This document shows positions 19,052 to 28,536 of a stretch of 58,584 nucleotides of DNA, piece after piece. A program made the position numbers and the translations under genes. Within the stretch, counting starts at the first letter, position 1; the number at the start of each line of letters is the position of its first letter. The DNA lies in the NCBI GenBank assembly GCA_002069815.1, contig MWCB01000005.1, positions 1 through 58,584 on the forward strand, read 5' to 3'. This DNA is from Tenericutes bacterium ADurb.Bin239. GTDB taxonomy: Bacteria > Bacillota_I > Bacilli_A > RFN20 > CAG-826. The notes below the pieces were generated by a model. That model saw only the letters and a program-made list of their open reading frames with translations. It was not told where the DNA came from and did not search any database.

Positions 19052-19080
19052 ATTATAAAAAAAGAAGGTTACTGTGTAAA
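19052..19080 (-). promoter_or_regulatory. Promoter of arsR-ATPase operon
   Basis: On the minus strand TTTACA (19075-19080) and TATAAT (19052-19057) are 17 bases apart, in the short gap after the hemW stop. The operator lies immediately downstream. Confidence 0.8.
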
Positions 19081-19085
19081 GATAT

Positions 19086-20180
19086 TTACATTATTAAAGT
19101 CAAAACGACGTGGTCTAATAGCATGATACCTTCATCAGTGGCAAACACTCGCTCACGAGTCACCACTAAAAGTCCGCTTTCGACGAGTGTTTTTATTTGC
19201 TCCTTATACTTTTCTAAAAAGCTAAATCCCACTTTCTTTTTAAAGTCGCTAAGTAAAAAGCCCTGCGCCAGTCTTAAGTGGAGCATCAAATACTCTTCAA
19301 TGTATTGTTCGGGGGTGATTTCATCAACACTAATAATACTTTCACCTTTTACGTAACGAGTTAAACCACCTTCGATAAGATAGCGCTTGCCGTTAATATA
19401 TCCACTGGCACCCAACCCAATGCCAAAGTAGGTTTTATTTTCCCAATACAGTTTATTGTGCATGCTTTCATAACCTGGCCAAGCAAAATTACTAACTTCA
19501 TAACGAATGTAACCCTTTTCCCGTAATGTTTCTAAGATTAAGTCATACATCGCCCGCATCTCTTCATCAGTTGCAGCCTTCCATTTATTTATACTTGCGA
19601 TAGTCCCTTCTTCAATCGTTAAGCTATAGGTAGAAATATAGGGAGCGTTCAGTTTTAAAATGTTGGCTAAATCAATTTTTAAATCCGCTAATGTTTGACC
19701 AGGTAATCCATATATTAAATCAACGCTAAAGTTAGTGAATCCCGCCTTTTTAATGAGTCGCATTTTCTCTTTAATCATCTTATAGGTATGACGGCGATTA
19801 AGTTTTTCTAACATTGCGTCACTGGTGGTCTGGATACCAACACTTAAGCGATTAATGCCATAACTTCGCATTAATTCTAACTTTTTTAAAGTTAAACTTT
19901 CAATATTTGCTTCAATCGTATATTCTTTAACCTTCATTGCGTAAGGTTTTAATAATTCAAATAATTGCCGCAAATCATAATAATGTAAAGATGAGGGGGT
20001 TCCCCCACCAATGTAAATAGTATTTAGATCTTTTTCAACATTAAAAAAACTTAAGTCACGCTTAAGCTCTTTTAAGTAGGGTTTAATCCACTTCTTTTGA
20101 TAGATTACTTTCACAAAATCACAATAATGGCAAATTGTGCCACAAAAAGGAATGTGTACGTAAAGTCCACTATTTATCAT
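19086..20180 (-). CDS. hemW: HemW-like radical SAM protein (heme chaperone family)
   Basis: This HemN-related radical-SAM protein belongs to the HemW group, thought to insert heme rather than oxidise coproporphyrinogen. The motif is LYVHIPFCGTICHYCDF (CxxxCxxC); the extra N-terminal Cys and the features of true HemN are missing. TIYIGGGTPSSL and SVDLIYGLPGQT follow. I start at Met-Ile-Asn-Ser-Gly (20180), an ATG overlapping the end of the preceding small gene by 11 bases; a TTG nine codons upstream is less likely. Length is 364 residues. hemW next to lepA and hrcA follows the B. subtilis order. No heme pathway gene is in the window. Confidence 0.93.
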   Translation of the reverse strand: MINSGLYVHIPFCGTICHYCDFVKVIYQKKWIKPYLKELKRDLSFFNVEKDLNTIYIGGGTPSSLHYYDLRQLFELLKPYAMKVKEYTIEANIESLTLKKLELMRSYGINRLSVGIQTTSDAMLEKLNRRHTYKMIKEKMRLIKKAGFTNFSVDLIYGLPGQTLADLKIDLANILKLNAPYISTYSLTIEEGTIASINKWKAATDEEMRAMYDLILETLREKGYIRYEVSNFAWPGYESMHNKLYWENKTYFGIGLGASGYINGKRYLIEGGLTRYVKGESIISVDEITPEQYIEEYLMLHLRLAQGFLLSDFKKKVGFSFLEKYKEQIKTLVESGLLVVTRERVFATDEGIMLLDHVVLTLIM

Positions 20181-20424
20181 CTTTAGTTTGCTGTTCGACT
20201 TTTTCAAATTCGGCTAAAACTTTTTCATCCGTAATTGGTTCTAAAACGCGATCAAGTTCTTGTTGAACGGCGACTTGTTCATTAACACGGCCACTTTTTT
20301 CCTTTAAACCAGGAATAAAACGTCGGAGTATAAAAGTAATAAGGGCAATTAACCCAAAAAAGAGAATTAAGAATAATAAAATCAGCCCAGGGGAATCAAT
20401 GGCAAGTATTGGTATAAAAATCAT
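20170..20424 (-). CDS. Small single-pass membrane protein before hemW
   Basis: This is an 84-residue protein with one strong membrane segment near the N-terminus (MIFIPILAI, then LILLFLILFFGLIALITFIL), an Arg/Lys patch and a charged, Glu/Lys-rich cytosolic tail that looks helical. I start at 20424, eight bases behind AGGA; an ATG three codons earlier is possible. It begins only 11 bases after the Fic-like gene and overlaps hemW, so the three form one coupled set. No family recognised. Confidence 0.65.
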   Translation of the reverse strand: MIFIPILAIDSPGLILLFLILFFGLIALITFILRRFIPGLKEKSGRVNEQVAVQQELDRVLEPITDEKVLAEFEKVEQQTKDDK

Positions 20425-20434
20425 AATAAACATC

Positions 20435-21904
20435 CTATTCTTTCTTTGTCGGGGTATAAATAAATTTATTCTTAAATTTTTCTTTGCGGTAATATCCGCT
20501 GTTAGCGAGATGGTCCATTGAAGTTCGCGCTGTTTCATAAGCACAACCAGTCACTTCTTTAAAATCATTAATTGAGTAATATTTACCCATTGTACAATGA
20601 CGAGCATAGAAGTAAGCCTGCGCTCTAGTTAAACTAGGATCACTTTCCCGTAAGTGGCGTTCTAAACGCATAATATCATTTTCACTAAGTTCGGGTGGTA
20701 ATTCGGTAATCCCTAAATTAGCTTGGCGCGGGGTAACTTTGGGACCTTCTTCTTCACTTGGCGGAGTCGGTAAAGTGATTGCTCCTGGTTTTGGAACATA
20801 GACTGGCACTGGTTTAGCTTTTTCAATTGCTTCCGCTTGCGCGTGTTCAAATAAGTCGGAAGGCGGTTCTTCGCTAACTTCTTCTTCAATAATTTCTTCT
20901 TCAGGAACGGGAAAGGCATGTTTTTCCGCTTCTAGTTCATGGGTAACTACAAACACAATCCGCTCTTCGATTGTTTGCAGTGATTCATTTAAAACATTAA
21001 TTAATAAATCAATGAAATAAGTAAGATCAGCACTCTTTTTAACTTCGGCGAACACTTCATCTCTGTTTTCGCGATAACGTTCTAAAATAAGTTCAAAGTT
21101 AAGATATGGGGCAATTAAAGCGAGTTCCCTTTCCGCTAAGAAGGCTTTGGCCATTAAGATGGCGATAATTTCACTATGAGCTTCAAAGGGCTTGATGTAA
21201 TCAAGATAGAAAATAATAACCGCACTTTGAACGATAGTCGGTAACGTACTTGTGGCCATAAAAGCATAAAAATCAGCGATAGCTTCAGTAATTTGATTAA
21301 CTAAAACATGGGGATGGACATGATTAATAACGGAGACTTGACGACCAGTTTTAACATCGGTCGTCCGATATAAGTAGTTACTTAATGGCGGAGCATTAAA
21401 AAGACGACCAACATCCGCTAAAAGTTCTTCGGTAAAATCAATATCGGCACTCCGACTCACGAGTTCTAATCCACGAAAATAATCATTTAAAAACATTTCA
21501 CGCGGAGTTAAAACACTAATACTATTATTAATAAGTTGATTAACAATCCCTTCACTAAAAGTAATTTCATAACTATTAGCGATTGTTTTTAAAATATCAC
21601 GAGAAAGTAAGGTTTTAAGAGCCTTTTGATGATTTGGATTAACACTTACTTCTTGGATTCGTGATTGAATTCGTGAAATTCGGCGATCAAGTTGATTTAA
21701 ACGATCATTAATTTTAGGGGTTAAAACAACGCGTAAGCGATTACGTTCCACGGTGCGTAAAGTAAGGGTGGTACTAAACATACTGCGATATTGTAAAACT
21801 TCTTTCCAAATATCGTCAATTAGGGTTGTGCCAAGTGCCCTACTAACTTGATTCATCGTTAGATAGCGTTCATTACTAAAGCGTTCTCCTTGGTTACTAC
21901 TCAT
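20435..21904 (-). CDS. Degenerate Fic-fold protein with C-terminal winged helix
   Basis: The 489-residue protein reads as a Fic-family relative without the active site. Residues ~108-128 (ANSYEITFSEGIVNQL) resemble the Fic N-terminal segment with its EGI, and ~175-255 follow the Fic core. At the catalytic loop the canonical HPFxxGNGR is KPFEAHSEI (238-246): His, Gly, Asn, Gly and Arg are all replaced and only Pro-Phe is kept. A Pro/Glu-rich linker (~335-395) leads to a winged helix (~405-489, DFKEVTGCAYETARTSMDHLANSGYY) like those at the end of bacterial Fic proteins. AMPylation activity is unlikely; a DNA-binding or scaffold role is inference. A DnaB/DnaD-type replication protein was considered, but the KPF position and domain order fit Fic better. 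It sits between lepA and hemW. Confidence 0.65.
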   Translation of the reverse strand: MSSNQGERFSNERYLTMNQVSRALGTTLIDDIWKEVLQYRSMFSTTLTLRTVERNRLRVVLTPKINDRLNQLDRRISRIQSRIQEVSVNPNHQKALKTLLSRDILKTIANSYEITFSEGIVNQLINNSISVLTPREMFLNDYFRGLELVSRSADIDFTEELLADVGRLFNAPPLSNYLYRTTDVKTGRQVSVINHVHPHVLVNQITEAIADFYAFMATSTLPTIVQSAVIIFYLDYIKPFEAHSEIIAILMAKAFLAERELALIAPYLNFELILERYRENRDEVFAEVKKSADLTYFIDLLINVLNESLQTIEERIVFVVTHELEAEKHAFPVPEEEIIEEEVSEEPPSDLFEHAQAEAIEKAKPVPVYVPKPGAITLPTPPSEEEGPKVTPRQANLGITELPPELSENDIMRLERHLRESDPSLTRAQAYFYARHCTMGKYYSINDFKEVTGCAYETARTSMDHLANSGYYRKEKFKNKFIYTPTKKE

Positions 21905-21982
21905 ATATATTTCCTCATTATTAAGTTTAGCATAGTTAACAATTATTTGGGGCCTTAAAACTATAAAACTACTAATATTTTA

Positions 21983-23800
21983 CTAATTATCATCCTCAAT
22001 ACTTAAAACAGACATAAAAGCTTCTTGGGGAATCTCCACTGATCCCACTAATTTCATTCGTTTTTTCCCTTCTTTTTGCTTTTCTAGAAGCTTTCGTTTT
22101 CGACTAATATCCCCACCATAGCACTTGGCTAAAACATCCTTACGTACGGCTTTAATGTCCGTGCGGGCAATGATTTTATTATTGATTGCAGCTTGAATGG
22201 GAACTTCAAATTGTTGCCGTGGAATGATGTTTTTAAGCGCGCGACACATCGCTACTCCCCGATTATATGCCGTAGGTCGGTAAACAATTAGACTAAGAGC
22301 ATCAACTGGTTGACCATTAAGTAAAATATCCATTTTTACAAGGTTACTAGCCTTATATTCACTAAAGGAATAATCAAGAGTTGCATACCCTTTAGAATAA
22401 CTTTTTAATTTATCGAAGAAATTATAGATTACTTCCGATAAAGGTATCTCATAAGTTACTTGCATCCGCGTATCATCAAGGTAAGTTAAATCCACATAAA
22501 TGCCGCGTTTATCTTGACATAATTCCATAATTGGACCGACATATTCTTGGGGTGTCATAATAATGGCTTTAACATAGGGTTCTTCAATTCTTTCAACAAG
22601 CGCAACGTCAGGTAATTTACTAGGGTTATCAATTTTTAAGAGCGTACCATCATTTAAATAAACTTTATAAATAACACTTGGGGCGGTCAAAATTAAATTT
22701 AAATTATGTTCCCGTTCAAGCCGTTCTTGGATAACATCCATATGTAATAAACCTAGAAAACCACAACGAAAACCAAAGCCTAAGGCCACGCTTGTTTCTG
22801 GTTCATACTTTAAAGCGGCATCATTCAGGGAAAGCTTTTCTAAAGCATCTTTTAAGTCCCCGTAATCCTTTGAATCAACTGGATATAACCCACAATACAC
22901 CATCGGTGTTATTTCACGGTAACCTGGCAAAGGTTCTTTAGCTTTACGATTTGCTAAAGTAACCGTATCACCTGTGCTAATGTCTTTAATATCTTTAATT
23001 TGGGCGGCAAGATAACCAACTTCGCCCGCCCGTAATACATCACGTTTTACTTCTTGGGGAATTCTAATCCCAAGTTCCGTTATTTGATATTTTTTATTAG
23101 TGGCCATCATTAAGATTTCATCACCGACTCTTACTTCGCCTTCTTTAACGCGGACCATAATAACAACTCCGCGATAAGAATCATAATAACTATCAAAAAT
23201 AAGCGCACGTAACGGATTTTTAACATTACCACGGGGAGCAGGAACATATTTTACAATCGCTTCAAGCACTTCTTCAATATTTAACCCCGTTTTCGCGCTT
23301 ACCCCCATAATTTTATCCGTGCCTAATCCAATCCGCTTCTTAATTTCTTCTTTGACTTCTTCAAAACGAGCACTGGGTAAATCAATTTTATTAATAACCG
23401 GAATTATTTCAAGATCGTTATCAACCGCAAGATAAACATTAGCAAGTGTTTGGGCTTCTACACCTTGAGTAGCGTCCACAACTAAAATAGCACCTTCACA
23501 AGCGGCTAATGACCGACTTACTTCGTAAGTAAAGTCAACGTGACCTGGTGTATCGATAAGATTTAAGCGATAAGTATTCCCATCTCGCGCTGTATAATTT
23601 AGCGCAACTGCATTTAATTTTATCGTAATCCCCCGTTCTCGTTCCAATTCTAAAGAATCAAGCACTTGTGATTTCATTTCACGCTTTTCAAGAGTGCCAG
23701 TCCGTTCAATCAGCCGATCGGCTAAGGTTGATTTCCCATGATCAATATGGGCAATAATTGAGAAGTTTCTAATTAAATCGGGGTTGTAATTCATAATCAT
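21983..23800 (-). CDS. lepA: Elongation factor 4 (LepA)
   Basis: LepA is a ribosome-associated GTPase that affects initiation and back-translocation. It has the G1 motif AHIDHGKST, the switch region [21 protein letters not shown] and NKIDLPSA, then EF-G-like domains and the LepA-specific C-terminus ([33 protein letters not shown]). The 605-residue length is normal. The first ATG (23800) or the third codon could be the start. A TGG-TATAAT extended -10 box 15 bases upstream suggests a short leader. The order lepA-hemW-hrcA is that of Bacilli. Confidence 0.98.
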   Translation of the reverse strand: MIMNYNPDLIRNFSIIAHIDHGKSTLADRLIERTGTLEKREMKSQVLDSLELERERGITIKLNAVALNYTARDGNTYRLNLIDTPGHVDFTYEVSRSLAACEGAILVVDATQGVEAQTLANVYLAVDNDLEIIPVINKIDLPSARFEEVKEEIKKRIGLGTDKIMGVSAKTGLNIEEVLEAIVKYVPAPRGNVKNPLRALIFDSYYDSYRGVVIMVRVKEGEVRVGDEILMMATNKKYQITELGIRIPQEVKRDVLRAGEVGYLAAQIKDIKDISTGDTVTLANRKAKEPLPGYREITPMVYCGLYPVDSKDYGDLKDALEKLSLNDAALKYEPETSVALGFGFRCGFLGLLHMDVIQERLEREHNLNLILTAPSVIYKVYLNDGTLLKIDNPSKLPDVALVERIEEPYVKAIIMTPQEYVGPIMELCQDKRGIYVDLTYLDDTRMQVTYEIPLSEVIYNFFDKLKSYSKGYATLDYSFSEYKASNLVKMDILLNGQPVDALSLIVYRPTAYNRGVAMCRALKNIIPRQQFEVPIQAAINNKIIARTDIKAVRKDVLAKCYGGDISRKRKLLEKQKEGKKRMKLVGSVEIPQEAFMSVLSIEDDN

Positions 23801-23893
23801 TGTTCTCGAAATAGTATTATACCAATTATTAATAAAATTAACTAATTTGAAGTAACCTTCAAGTAATGAAAATATATCCCTTGATAATGGTTT

Positions 23894-26224
23894 TTAATTT
23901 AAAAAGAATCGCGAAAGAATTTCCCCTATTCTATTAGCGTTTCTGACCTGTACTAAAATACCATCATAACTTTTAAGCTGAGCGCGATAAGGATTAAAGT
24001 TATAACGTTTATCCATTAGTAAAATAAATCCATAATCATTTTCACTACGAATAACACGCCCCATTGTTTGTAATATTTTATTTAAAGCGGGATAAACATA
24101 AGCATAACTTATCCCATCATTTAGTTTATTATCAAAATATTCTTTTTCTAACTCTTTTTCAAACGATGGCGGCGGATAACCCACTCCTAAAATAATCACC
24201 CCACTTAAGCGATCACTGACAAGATCAACCCCTTCACTAAAAGAACCACCAAGGACGGCTAGACCAAGTCTTGTTTTAGAAGGAGAAAGTGTAAAACTCT
24301 CAAGATATGCTTCTTTTTCAACATCAGTCATTCCTTGGCGCTGGACAATCATATCGTATTCTTCATTATTCCCAAGTTCTTTTTCTAAGTGTTCAAGATA
24401 AACAAAACTTGGAGTGTAAACAATATAGTTGCCCGTTTTAACACTGATGGCGGCTTTTATTTTAGCGGCTACTTCGCCTAGTGTTTCCGCTCGGTCTTTG
24501 TAATAAAGACTCGTTCCATCATCTACCATAATTAAAAGCTGGTCTTTTTTAAAGGGATTTGGGACTTGATGGATATCATCTTCAATATCAAGCATTGTCT
24601 TAAAATAGGGGGCAGGCGCTAATGTGGCGCTAAAAAATAAGGCATGATCAATTCCGCCTAAGACTTCATTAATGAACTTAGCACCATTAAGACATTTAAC
24701 ATAGAATTTAGGGAAAAACGTCCGTTCCTCATCAATTTCGGTATATAAAACGAAATCTTCATCCACTAAATCAAGAATTTTAAGAAACTTATTAACATCA
24801 AAAAAGAAATCACTAAACCCTTCAACTAAATCGGCCCCTTGGTCTTGCATATATTCACTACCGACGACTAAAAAGCGCTCTAAGCTATTGCGCAATTCAT
24901 TTGGAAATTCAAGAATAGTTTCAAATTCACTAACAATACCTTCAGTGTATTCATTAATATCTTTAACAATGCGATTAATAATTCTTCGTATTTTTTTATG
25001 TTCGGGACCTTTTAATACTTTTCTAAACCCATAAAAAGGGGTAAAGTCTAACACCAGTGAATAATTATCCATTACACGCCGTGGTAAGTTATGTGCTTCA
25101 TCAATTAGCGCAATGTAATTACCAATCTTTTTATCAAAGAAACGACGCAAATAAACGAAAGGATCAAATAAATAATTATAGTCCGCAATGATAACATCGG
25201 AAAGGAGAGTTAAGTCAAGTTGATATTCAAACGGACATAAATTATGTTTGGTGGCATATTTCATAATTGTTTCATTATTGTAATCATCTTCACTACGAAA
25301 AGCATCAATTAATGCCGCTCTAACTTTGCCATAATAATTAACAGCGTAAGGACATTCATCTGGATTACACGCAATTTTATCATTAAGACACATCTTCTCT
25401 TTAGCGTTAACGGTCGTACTTTTAACTAAGGCTTTTGCTCTAGTAACCCGCAGCGCATTTTCAGCTTGGGCTTTCCCGCTTCCTTTGGCCGTTAAATAAA
25501 AGATTTTGGTATCGCTTTTATCCGCAAGAACTTTAAGACTAGGGTATAAAACCGCCATTGTTTTCCCGCTACCAGTGGGAGCATTAAAATAAATCTTATG
25601 TTCATGTTCAAGAGCATGCTCGACTTGCTCCATCATTATTTTTTGACTAGTTCTTATTGAATCATAGGGAAAAGCGAGAGCGTTAAGTGCTTTTGTTCGC
25701 TTTTTTTCATATTTTTCAACTTGATAGAAAAAAGATAAATATTCCCCAAAATAACTATTTATATCTTTTTGTAACTCATCTTTGCTAAACGTATATCGTT
25801 TTAACATCTTCCGCTCATCAATTTGCGAGATATACGTTAATTGAATATCAATTGTTTCTAAGTTAAAGCGTAAAGCATACATCAAAGCATAACACTTTGC
25901 TTGGCCCAAGTGCCACCGTTCATGATTATTAAAAAACACATCTAAATCACTGTTTGTTGTTTTAATTTCTTCAATAATAACTTCATTAGCGTTAACAATT
26001 ACACCATCAACTCTTCCTTGAAGCGTTATTAGATGATTTTCATATTCAAACGTATATTCTAAAGCATATTCAGCAAGATACTTTTGATTTTGTTTAGCTT
26101 GATAGAAGGTATGCATCTGCGTGCCCCGTGTCATCGTTTCAAGATTAAAAACACGGGTGTCTAAATCCCCCGAATGTAGTACAAAATCGACTAAAGTATG
26201 AACACTAAGGTTTAAGGTCCGCAT
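23894..26224 (-). CDS. XPD/DinG-like helicase with N-terminal PD-(D/E)XK nuclease domain
   Basis: This 776-residue protein probably unwinds damaged or replicating DNA. Residues ~1-170 have a RecB/Cas4-like nuclease pattern: GRVDG (Asp73) followed by EEIKT (Glu86-x-Lys88). From ~185 comes a superfamily 2 helicase of the XPD group with Walker A APTGSGKT (215-222), four Cys (279, 286, 291, 330) placed like the XPD iron-sulfur cluster, and DEAH (375-378). The C-terminal motor ends in GVGYPPPSFEKELE and QTMGRVIRSENDYG. It overlaps fmt by 20 bases, with AAGGA seven bases before its ATG, so it is coupled to fmt. Confidence 0.85.
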   Translation of the reverse strand: MRTLNLSVHTLVDFVLHSGDLDTRVFNLETMTRGTQMHTFYQAKQNQKYLAEYALEYTFEYENHLITLQGRVDGVIVNANEVIIEEIKTTNSDLDVFFNNHERWHLGQAKCYALMYALRFNLETIDIQLTYISQIDERKMLKRYTFSKDELQKDINSYFGEYLSFFYQVEKYEKKRTKALNALAFPYDSIRTSQKIMMEQVEHALEHEHKIYFNAPTGSGKTMAVLYPSLKVLADKSDTKIFYLTAKGSGKAQAENALRVTRAKALVKSTTVNAKEKMCLNDKIACNPDECPYAVNYYGKVRAALIDAFRSEDDYNNETIMKYATKHNLCPFEYQLDLTLLSDVIIADYNYLFDPFVYLRRFFDKKIGNYIALIDEAHNLPRRVMDNYSLVLDFTPFYGFRKVLKGPEHKKIRRIINRIVKDINEYTEGIVSEFETILEFPNELRNSLERFLVVGSEYMQDQGADLVEGFSDFFFDVNKFLKILDLVDEDFVLYTEIDEERTFFPKFYVKCLNGAKFINEVLGGIDHALFFSATLAPAPYFKTMLDIEDDIHQVPNPFKKDQLLIMVDDGTSLYYKDRAETLGEVAAKIKAAISVKTGNYIVYTPSFVYLEHLEKELGNNEEYDMIVQRQGMTDVEKEAYLESFTLSPSKTRLGLAVLGGSFSEGVDLVSDRLSGVIILGVGYPPPSFEKELEKEYFDNKLNDGISYAYVYPALNKILQTMGRVIRSENDYGFILLMDKRYNFNPYRAQLKSYDGILVQVRNANRIGEILSRFFLN

Positions 26225-27173
26225 CAGTGTATCCTTTTAGCACACAAGGTAATCTATTTTGTTCACCATTAATAAAACTTTGTGCGTCCACTATTTTCTT
26301 ACCACTCTTTTGTAGTGATAATAATTGTATTTGTCCACCTTTTACTTGTAATAAAAGTCGTTTTTCACTAATGAAAAGTTCACCAAGGGGCCGATTAGTG
26401 TCACTATTAACAAAACGTGCTTTATATATTTTAAGTGGTGTTTTTTCATAACTCAGGGTTACTCCCACGCTGGGAGCAAAAGCTTGAATTCGTCCTAAAA
26501 CATTCTTAACATCATCCTTTTCAAGGTTAATCCACTCATCTTTAGGTTTTAAAAGCGGAGCAAAAGTAACTTTACTTTCATCTTGCGGTATTCCTTTATT
26601 TTGACCACTGATTACACTAGGTAGTACTTCCGCAATAAGTTTCACACTTGCTTTTACCATCTTCGTTGCAATCGTTGCAAAATTATCGGTTGCTTCAATG
26701 TTAAACTTTTCAATCCCAAATACGCGTCCCGCATCCATTGCTTCCACCATTTCCATAAGGCTAACCCCGGTTTCTTTTTCACCATTGATAAGCGCCATTT
26801 GAATAGGGGAAGCACCACGATATTTTGGTAAGATTGAACCATGGAAATTTAAACAACCAAAGCGCGGTGCAGTTAGTACTTCTTGGGGCACGATTTGACC
26901 GTAGGCAAAAGTCAAAATTAAATCTGGCTTAAGATCAATAACAAAATCGTATTCCTTCCTAATCCGATACGGAGTAAACACTGGAATATTATGTTCTAAC
27001 GCTACCCTTTTTACGGGACTAGCGGTCAATACCTTTTTTCGCCCGATATAACTATCACCTTGCGTAACGACCGCGATAATATTATAACCCGCGTTTATTA
27101 AATACGTTAAAAGTTCCGCACTAAAGTCGGGAGTACCTAAATATACAATTTTTAAATTTTTTATCATGCTCAT
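26205..27173 (-). CDS. fmt: Methionyl-tRNA formyltransferase
   Basis: Fmt formylates initiator Met-tRNA using 10-formyl-tetrahydrofolate. It shows YLGTPDFSAELL, the catalytic region LNFHGSILPKYRGASPIQ (Asn, His) and GVSLMEMVEAMDAG, then the C-terminal tRNA-binding domain. It has 322 residues. No def or priA gene is adjacent. There is no Shine-Dalgarno, and TATAAT ends 6 bases before the ATG. A second ATG two codons in could also be used. Confidence 0.97.
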   Translation of the reverse strand: MSMIKNLKIVYLGTPDFSAELLTYLINAGYNIIAVVTQGDSYIGRKKVLTASPVKRVALEHNIPVFTPYRIRKEYDFVIDLKPDLILTFAYGQIVPQEVLTAPRFGCLNFHGSILPKYRGASPIQMALINGEKETGVSLMEMVEAMDAGRVFGIEKFNIEATDNFATIATKMVKASVKLIAEVLPSVISGQNKGIPQDESKVTFAPLLKPKDEWINLEKDDVKNVLGRIQAFAPSVGVTLSYEKTPLKIYKARFVNSDTNRPLGELFISEKRLLLQVKGGQIQLLSLQKSGKKIVDAQSFINGEQNRLPCVLKGYTDADLKP

Positions 27174-27260
27174 GCTTTAATTATAGACAAAAAAAGTAAT
27201 TAATGCCTTAAATAGATATAAAATGTAGCTAATCATTTCAAAAATAGGCATTCTATTTAT

Positions 27261-27289
27261 TTGCTAAAAATCGATAAATTTTATATAAT
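27261..27289 (+). promoter_or_regulatory. Promoter of rpsT
   Basis: TTGCTA (27261-27266) and TATAAT (27284-27289) lie 17 bases apart, about 32 bases before the rpsT start codon. The divergent fmt start is on the other side of this spacer. Confidence 0.75.
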
Positions 27290-27320
27290 ATTTAAGATTA
27301 TTATTGAAAGAGGTAAGAGC

Positions 27321-27587
27321 ATGCCAAATATTAAGCAACAAATCAAACGTGTCAAAACCAACGAAAAAGCTCGTCAACGCAACGCTCATTTTAAATCAAT
27401 GGTTCGTACCCAACTTAAAAAAGTTTATTTAGCGATTGAAGCAAAAGATGCTATCTTAGCCAAAGATGAATATAAAAAAGCCGTTGCGTTATTAGATAAA
27501 GCAGCGGGACGTGGTGTTTTCCATCGCAATAAAGTTGCCCGTCATAAGAGCGACTTAGCGCGGCAAATTAATGAACTTTCAGCTTAA
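27321..27587 (+). CDS. rpsT: 30S ribosomal protein S20
   Basis: S20 binds 16S rRNA at the base of the body. The 88-residue protein is Lys/Arg/Ala-rich with the usual MPNIKQQIKRVKTNEKARQRN start and AAGRGVFHRNKVARHKSDLARQI end. I start at 27321, 8 bases behind GAGG; the frame extends 20 codons upstream through the promoter and is not coding there. It is one of only two plus-strand genes. Its stop codon overlaps the convergent holA stop by four bases, so its terminator must lie inside holA. Confidence 0.97.
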   Translation: MPNIKQQIKRVKTNEKARQRNAHFKSMVRTQLKKVYLAIEAKDAILAKDEYKKAVALLDKAAGRGVFHRNKVARHKSDLARQINELSA

Positions 27588-28534
27588 TAATTAAGTAAGA
27601 ACATTTCAAATCCATAAAAACGGTCAATCTGGCCGCTTTTTATTTTGTAATCTAAATCACTTAAGGCGCGTAAGATGTTAAAGACTTGATCTAAACTTGT
27701 TTTACGTCTTTGATCCATCGCTAGCTTAACCCGATATTTATGAATATTTAATGTCTCAGCAATCGCGTCATTAGTCATCCCTAATTCGTGGCATATATAA
27801 ATCTGCGCATACGTTCTAAACTGATTACCAACTTGAGCGATAAAGGCTACTGGTTCTTGGTTTTGAACCTTGAAGTCTTGGTAGATTTTTATCGTTTTTT
27901 CTTTATCACCGCTGATGAAGGCATTTACGAGCGCAAAACTATTTTCTTCTAAAAGCGGAGTCACTAATTCCTCCACTAGTGGTAAAGTAACTCTTTCTCC
28001 ATAAATTGCTAATTTTTCCGCCTCTTGTAAGAAGGAACTTAAATTAGTAACACGACTTAAAAGTTCCTCGGCTGCCTCGCGATCAATTGGTAAATTTTCA
28101 CGATCAAAATAAGCATAGACAAAGCGTTGCCAATCATTCTTATCAATATCTTTCTCCACGGTAATCTTTCCGTTATTCTCAATAAACTTAAATAACTTGT
28201 GTTTAGTATTAATTTGTGATGATCGAGCAATAAAGATTAGATGAACATCATCACTTAAAAGTGAAAGTTGTTCAATATCTTGATCTGGTATCTCTTTATT
28301 AATTGATTTCTCATTACTTGTCGTTAACACACTAGCGTGATCAACAATAATAACCCGCACATCAGTGTTAAAGGAATAGGAAAGAGCATCTTCCATAATT
28401 TCATTAAAGGGGGTCTCTCGCATATCATAACGAACAAAGTTAAAAGCGTTTCGTTGTGGTAAAAGATTATCGACTGTTTTGCGAATTACTTTTTCCACTA
28501 AGGCATATTCATTGGCAGCGAAGAGATATAACAT
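27584..28534 (-). CDS. holA: DNA polymerase III delta subunit
   Basis: HolA is the clamp-loader subunit that opens the sliding clamp. The 316-residue protein matches the family pattern: MLYLFAANEYALVEKVIRK, RVIIVDHASVL, EDALSYSFNTDVRVI and the C-terminal domain with FIAQVGNQFRTYAQIYICHELGM and LDYKIKSGQID. It follows comEC by two bases, as in B. subtilis (comEC-holA-rpsT). It has no Shine-Dalgarno; TATAAT ends six bases before its ATG, inside the end of comEC. Confidence 0.92.
   Translation of the reverse strand: MLYLFAANEYALVEKVIRKTVDNLLPQRNAFNFVRYDMRETPFNEIMEDALSYSFNTDVRVIIVDHASVLTTSNEKSINKEIPDQDIEQLSLLSDDVHLIFIARSSQINTKHKLFKFIENNGKITVEKDIDKNDWQRFVYAYFDRENLPIDREAAEELLSRVTNLSSFLQEAEKLAIYGERVTLPLVEELVTPLLEENSFALVNAFISGDKEKTIKIYQDFKVQNQEPVAFIAQVGNQFRTYAQIYICHELGMTNDAIAETLNIHKYRVKLAMDQRRKTSLDQVFNILRALSDLDYKIKSGQIDRFYGFEMFLLNY
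27616..27645 (+). terminator. rpsT terminator embedded in the holA coding end
   Basis: CGGTC-AATCT-GGCCG (27621-27635, 5 bp including one U-G) is followed by CTTTTTATTTT and preceded by five A residues that can extend the stem. It is 33 bases past the rpsT stop, within holA codons on the opposite strand. Confidence 0.72.
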
Positions 28535-28536
28535 AG

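Noticed and set aside
20435..21904. Replication initiation protein DnaB/DnaD
   Set aside because: A C-terminal winged helix alone suggested it, but the EGI segment and the KPF at the catalytic-loop position match Fic order better; kept as an alternative.
27261..27320. Twenty-codon N-terminal extension of S20
   Set aside because: This stretch contains the -35 and -10 boxes of rpsT, and the family start with GAGG upstream lies at 27321.
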